Source of the DNA: Prochlorococcus sp. AG-424-P16
Lineage (GTDB): Bacteria; Cyanobacteriota; Cyanobacteriia; PCC-6307; Cyanobiaceae
Reading direction: 5' to 3'
DNA: 48,328 bases
NCBI GenBank assembly: GCA_003213255.1
Contig: QCNI01000010.1
Coordinates: 1 to 48,328, forward strand
Shown: in pieces, positions 46,276-48,328 of the stretch
Layout: every line of letters begins with the position of its first letter
Numbering within the stretch: the first letter of the stretch is position 1
Made by a program: the position numbers and the translations under genes
Notes under the pieces: generated by a model
The model's input: the letters and a program-made list of their open reading frames with translations, nothing else
Databases searched by the model: none
What the model was told of the DNA's origin: nothing

Positions 46276-46617
46276 TTATAGCAACTTAAGACTTTCAGTA
46301 AAGAAACCATAGAATAATCCTAATCTTAAAGAATCTAAAAAAAGTACTAAAAATTTCTTTTTCTTTTCAGATCTAATATTTCTTCTTAAAACTATCAAAA
46401 TCTCGATAAAAACTACTGATAAGAGAGCAGCTACAGGATCCATGAGTTCCACAACAGCACTTACCATCCCAAGAGAACTTCCAATAAAGTAGCCAATTAA
46501 AAGTGTAATCAGTGAAAATGAATATCTTCGCCATGGATTATTAGCCCAAATACTTAATGTCTGAATATTTTCCACAATTTTTAGCTGAAAATTTGTCTTT
46601 TGAGGTTGAACAACCAT
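46276..46617 (-). CDS. ycf20: Ycf20-like (DUF565) membrane protein
   Basis: A 113-residue thylakoid- or inner-membrane protein of the DUF565/Ycf20 family. The signature WANNPWRRYSFSLITLLIGYFIGSSLG near residues 24-50 is typical (key residues N-P-W-R-R, then G-Y-F-I-G). A second hydrophobic segment follows (PVAALLSVVFIEILIVL) and a third at the C-terminus. Plastid and algal relatives affect energy dissipation; the cyanobacterial role is not established. It lies 11 nt downstream of the small gene at 46629. Confidence 0.8.
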   Translation of the reverse strand: MVVQPQKTNFQLKIVENIQTLSIWANNPWRRYSFSLITLLIGYFIGSSLGMVSAVVELMDPVAALLSVVFIEILIVLRRNIRSEKKKKFLVLFLDSLRLGLFYGFFTESLKLL

Positions 46618-46628
46618 TTTGTAATAAA

Positions 46629-46829
46629 CTAAGCTACTTCAGAGTTTGATTGAATTTTAGTATTTCCTTCTATTAATTCAAGCAATGCTTCAAATTGAGC
46701 CGTTAATCCTTTTAACTCGCTTGGTTCAGGGAAAAGGTCATCCTCTTTTATGCCTAAATGCATTTCTCTAAGCTCTTCTCTTAAATAGCGAATGTGACTA
46801 ATAACTTGTTCTCTTTTCGTTTGAGACAT
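46629..46829 (-). CDS. Small conserved coiled-coil protein of unknown function
   Basis: A 66-residue, soluble, highly charged protein. REQVISHIRYLREELREMHL forms an amphipathic helix and LKGLTAQFEALLELIEGNT a second; the middle has a conserved-looking DDLFPEPSEL. It precedes the ycf20-like gene by 11 nt, so they are likely cotranscribed. I do not know the family. The 216-nt gap upstream holds no further gene that I can support. Confidence 0.65.
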   Translation of the reverse strand: MSQTKREQVISHIRYLREELREMHLGIKEDDLFPEPSELKGLTAQFEALLELIEGNTKIQSNSEVA

Positions 46830-47045
46830 AATAAAATTTTTGCATATAGTCTAAGGAAGAATATTTTTGAAAAGGAGAGTTTGCCTATTTATGACTGAGA
46901 ATGAAGATAAATGACCTAACAAAAATTTGAAAAGATTATGAAAATTGAAAATTATCATATCCTTGAAAATATGTACTTTATTTTTATATCAATTTTAAAT
47001 AATTACTTGAGGCTCTATTATTAGAGTATATTGACTTTACTCAAT

Positions 47046-47267
47046 ATGAAATTCATTTCTGAAAATAAAATAAGTGAGGAACTAGTAAATTCTTTTGATG
47101 AAGAAATGACCTTTGAGCTAGCTAAAAGGCTAGAGGAAGATAATTATAATACTCCATTTGATGGTTTAAAAGACTGGCACTTACTGAGGGCTCTTGCAAT
47201 CAATAGGCCTGAATTAACGACTAATTATACCCATCTCCTCGATCAGGAACCTTTCGATGAAAACTAA
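47046..47267 (+). CDS. DUF2555-type small cyanobacterial protein
   Basis: A 73-residue acidic soluble protein matching the DUF2555 pattern: FELAKRLEEDNYNTPFDGLKDWHLLRALAINRPEL (key residues LEEDNY, PFDGL, DWHLLRA). Function unknown. ATG 47046 (MKFISENKIS) is the better start; TTG 47031 would add five residues. A hairpin CTCTA-TTAT-TAGAG (47013-47026) precedes it. Its end overlaps the start of coaBC by 11 nt. Confidence 0.8.
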   Translation: MKFISENKISEELVNSFDEEMTFELAKRLEEDNYNTPFDGLKDWHLLRALAINRPELTTNYTHLLDQEPFDEN

Positions 47268-48328
47268 AAGTAAGGACTCCAAAATAAAGGTTCTTTTATT
47301 AATAACTGGAAGTATTGCAGCTGTAAGAATTCCATTATTAGTTAGCCAATTAGCAAAAGAAAATTATGAAATAAGATGCGTTTTATCAAAAAATGCAGAA
47401 AAATTAATAAAGCCGCTTTCTCTTTCTATTTTAAGTAGGAACCCGTGCATTTTAGAAAATGATCAATGGTCTGATGGTCAATCAACACCTCTTCACATAG
47501 AACTAAGTAATTGGGCTGATATTTTAATCATCGCCCCTTTAACAGCTACAACATTAGCAAAATGGGTAACTGGAAATGCAGAGGGATTGATCCCAAGCAT
47601 CTTAATAGCAAATATAAAGCCAATTATTGTTGCACCAGCAATGAATACACAAATGTGGCTAAACAAAGCTGTCCAAAAAAATTATGAGAATTTACAGAAT
47701 TACGAAAATGTTTTGTCTTTGCAACCAAGTGAAGGCCTCTTAGCGTGTGATGCTATTGGCATCGGTAAGATACCTCCTAATGATCTAATCCAATTAGCTC
47801 TTGAATTTATAGCTTCACATAAACAAAATGAATATCGCAAAGATTTACTTAATAAAGAAATTTTAATAACTGGAGGGTGTACCTCAGAGAAAATTGACGC
47901 GGCAAGACACATTACTAACAAAAGTTCTGGAGCTATGGGCCTACTTCTTTCTCAAGTAGCGAGGTTCAGAGGAGCACAAGTAAAATATGTTCATGGTCCT
48001 CTAAAAATCGATAAAAATCTTACTGATGGAATAAAAAGATATGAAATTGAAACTAGTGTTGATTTAATTAGGGCACTTAATAATGAAATATCAAATTGTG
48101 ATTATTTTTTCATGAATGCAGCAGTATCTGATTTCAAAATAACCTCTGATACTTCAGCTAAAATTCCAAAAAATCAAATTAATGCTCATTTGAATCAAAA
48201 CTTTGAGCTAGTCCCAGATATTTTAAAAACAATTAGTAAATCAAAAAAAGATAACCAAGTTTTTGTAGGCTTTTGTGCTTTTACAGGATCTATCGAAGAA
48301 GCACGAATGAAAATTAAAGAAAAGATTA
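47257..48328 (+). CDS. coaBC: Phosphopantothenoylcysteine decarboxylase / synthetase, 3' partial
   Basis: Bifunctional coenzyme A enzyme. The flavin decarboxylase (CoaC) part has LLLITGSIAAVRIP, the active-site histidine in LHIELSNWADILIIAPLTATT, and PAMNTQMW. The CoaB synthetase part begins EILITGGCTSEKIDAAR, where most family members have T-x-E-P-I-D-P-V-R, and continues TNKSSGAMG and NAAVSDFK. The frame is open for 357 codons from ATG 47257 to the window edge; full proteins are about 400-420 residues, so the C-terminal ~50-60 residues are missing. The ATG overlaps the end of the DUF2555 gene by 11 nt. Confidence 0.92.
   Translation, partial: MKTKSKDSKIKVLLLITGSIAAVRIPLLVSQLAKENYEIRCVLSKNAEKLIKPLSLSILSRNPCILENDQWSDGQSTPLHIELSNWADILIIAPLTATTLAKWVTGNAEGLIPSILIANIKPIIVAPAMNTQMWLNKAVQKNYENLQNYENVLSLQPSEGLLACDAIGIGKIPPNDLIQLALEFIASHKQNEYRKDLLNKEILITGGCTSEKIDAARHITNKSSGAMGLLLSQVARFRGAQVKYVHGPLKIDKNLTDGIKRYEIETSVDLIRALNNEISNCDYFFMNAAVSDFKITSDTSAKIPKNQINAHLNQNFELVPDILKTISKSKKDNQVFVGFCAFTGSIEEARMKIKEKI

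Noticed and set aside
46891-46914. Seven-codon ORF with AAGGAG 13 nt upstream
   Set aside because: Too short to support; spacing is too long and there is no evidence of a leader peptide for the gene at 47046.
1-48328. Mobile elements, CRISPR arrays or defence systems
   Set aside because: I found no transposase, integrase, repeat-spacer pattern or restriction genes; the RecB-like nuclease has no such partners.

Overview
The window is a gene-dense, strongly AT-rich stretch of chromosome that I read as the core genome of a high-light type Prochlorococcus. The reasons are short intergenic gaps, small single-copy photosystem II genes (psbK, psbI, psbN, psbH), a carotenoid hydroxylase (crtR), several protein families known essentially only from cyanobacteria, an NtcA-type nitrogen regulator with its target-type promoters, and very few strong Shine-Dalgarno sequences. 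Both ends cut genes: fabI lacks its N-terminus at the left edge and coaBC runs off the right edge. I see no insertion sequence, prophage, CRISPR array, toxin-antitoxin or defence island.

Layout. 1-7.8 kb: fabI, hisB and a carotenoid oxygenase read right; a phosphohexomutase and ITP pyrophosphatase pair reads left; a composite nuclease reads right and converges on the leftward pyrE-ygfZ pair. 7.9-14.9 kb: a CAU tRNA, a CNNM/CBS membrane protein, a Gfo/Idh/MocA oxidoreductase, tgt-psbK, cobS, a soluble sensor kinase resembling Hik2, a DUF3155-type protein behind a structured leader, and an esterase. 14.9-22.4 kb: purH, a DoxX-like protein, ispH, the ammonium transporter amt1 with an NtcA promoter and a clear terminator, and divergent sfsA/murJ. 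22.4-31.5 kb: two small unknown proteins, tRNA-Arg, the run glyA-cinA-leuC-leuD, an outer-membrane LptD/OstA-like protein, psbI and psbN divergent from psbH, then pth. 31.5-37.7 kb: RuvX-like nuclease, DUF3084 protein, ntcA, a divergent cobalamin-adenosyltransferase-like gene with dcd and thyX, a thioredoxin-like membrane protein and glmM. 37.7-48.3 kb: trmB, two small unknowns, ileS, a membrane protein, tRNA-Leu, crtR, gatC, a 3-methyladenine DNA glycosylase, pyrB, ycf20-like and small unknowns, and coaBC.

How genes work together. The two nitrogen genes fit one circuit: ntcA and amt1 each carry an NtcA box 22-23 nt ahead of a TAN3T -10 hexamer, so NtcA probably activates both itself and ammonium uptake. 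dcd and thyX make the dUMP-to-dTMP branch, and the BtuR-like gene ahead of them may relate to the cobalamin need of nucleotide reduction. pyrE, pyrB and purH serve nucleotide synthesis; leuC/leuD and hisB serve amino acids.

The most unusual observation is that three well-conserved genes (cobS, crtR and the DNA glycosylase) have no ATG, GTG or TTG between the upstream in-frame stop and the conserved N-terminus, and each has an ATA codon at about the right place. This could be a non-standard start, sequence errors, or leader disruption. Other points are a possible structured RNA at 13698-13775, a BtuR-like protein without a recognisable P-loop, and several inverted repeats in promoter regions. 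I found no clearly new multi-gene system; this is mostly ordinary core genome.
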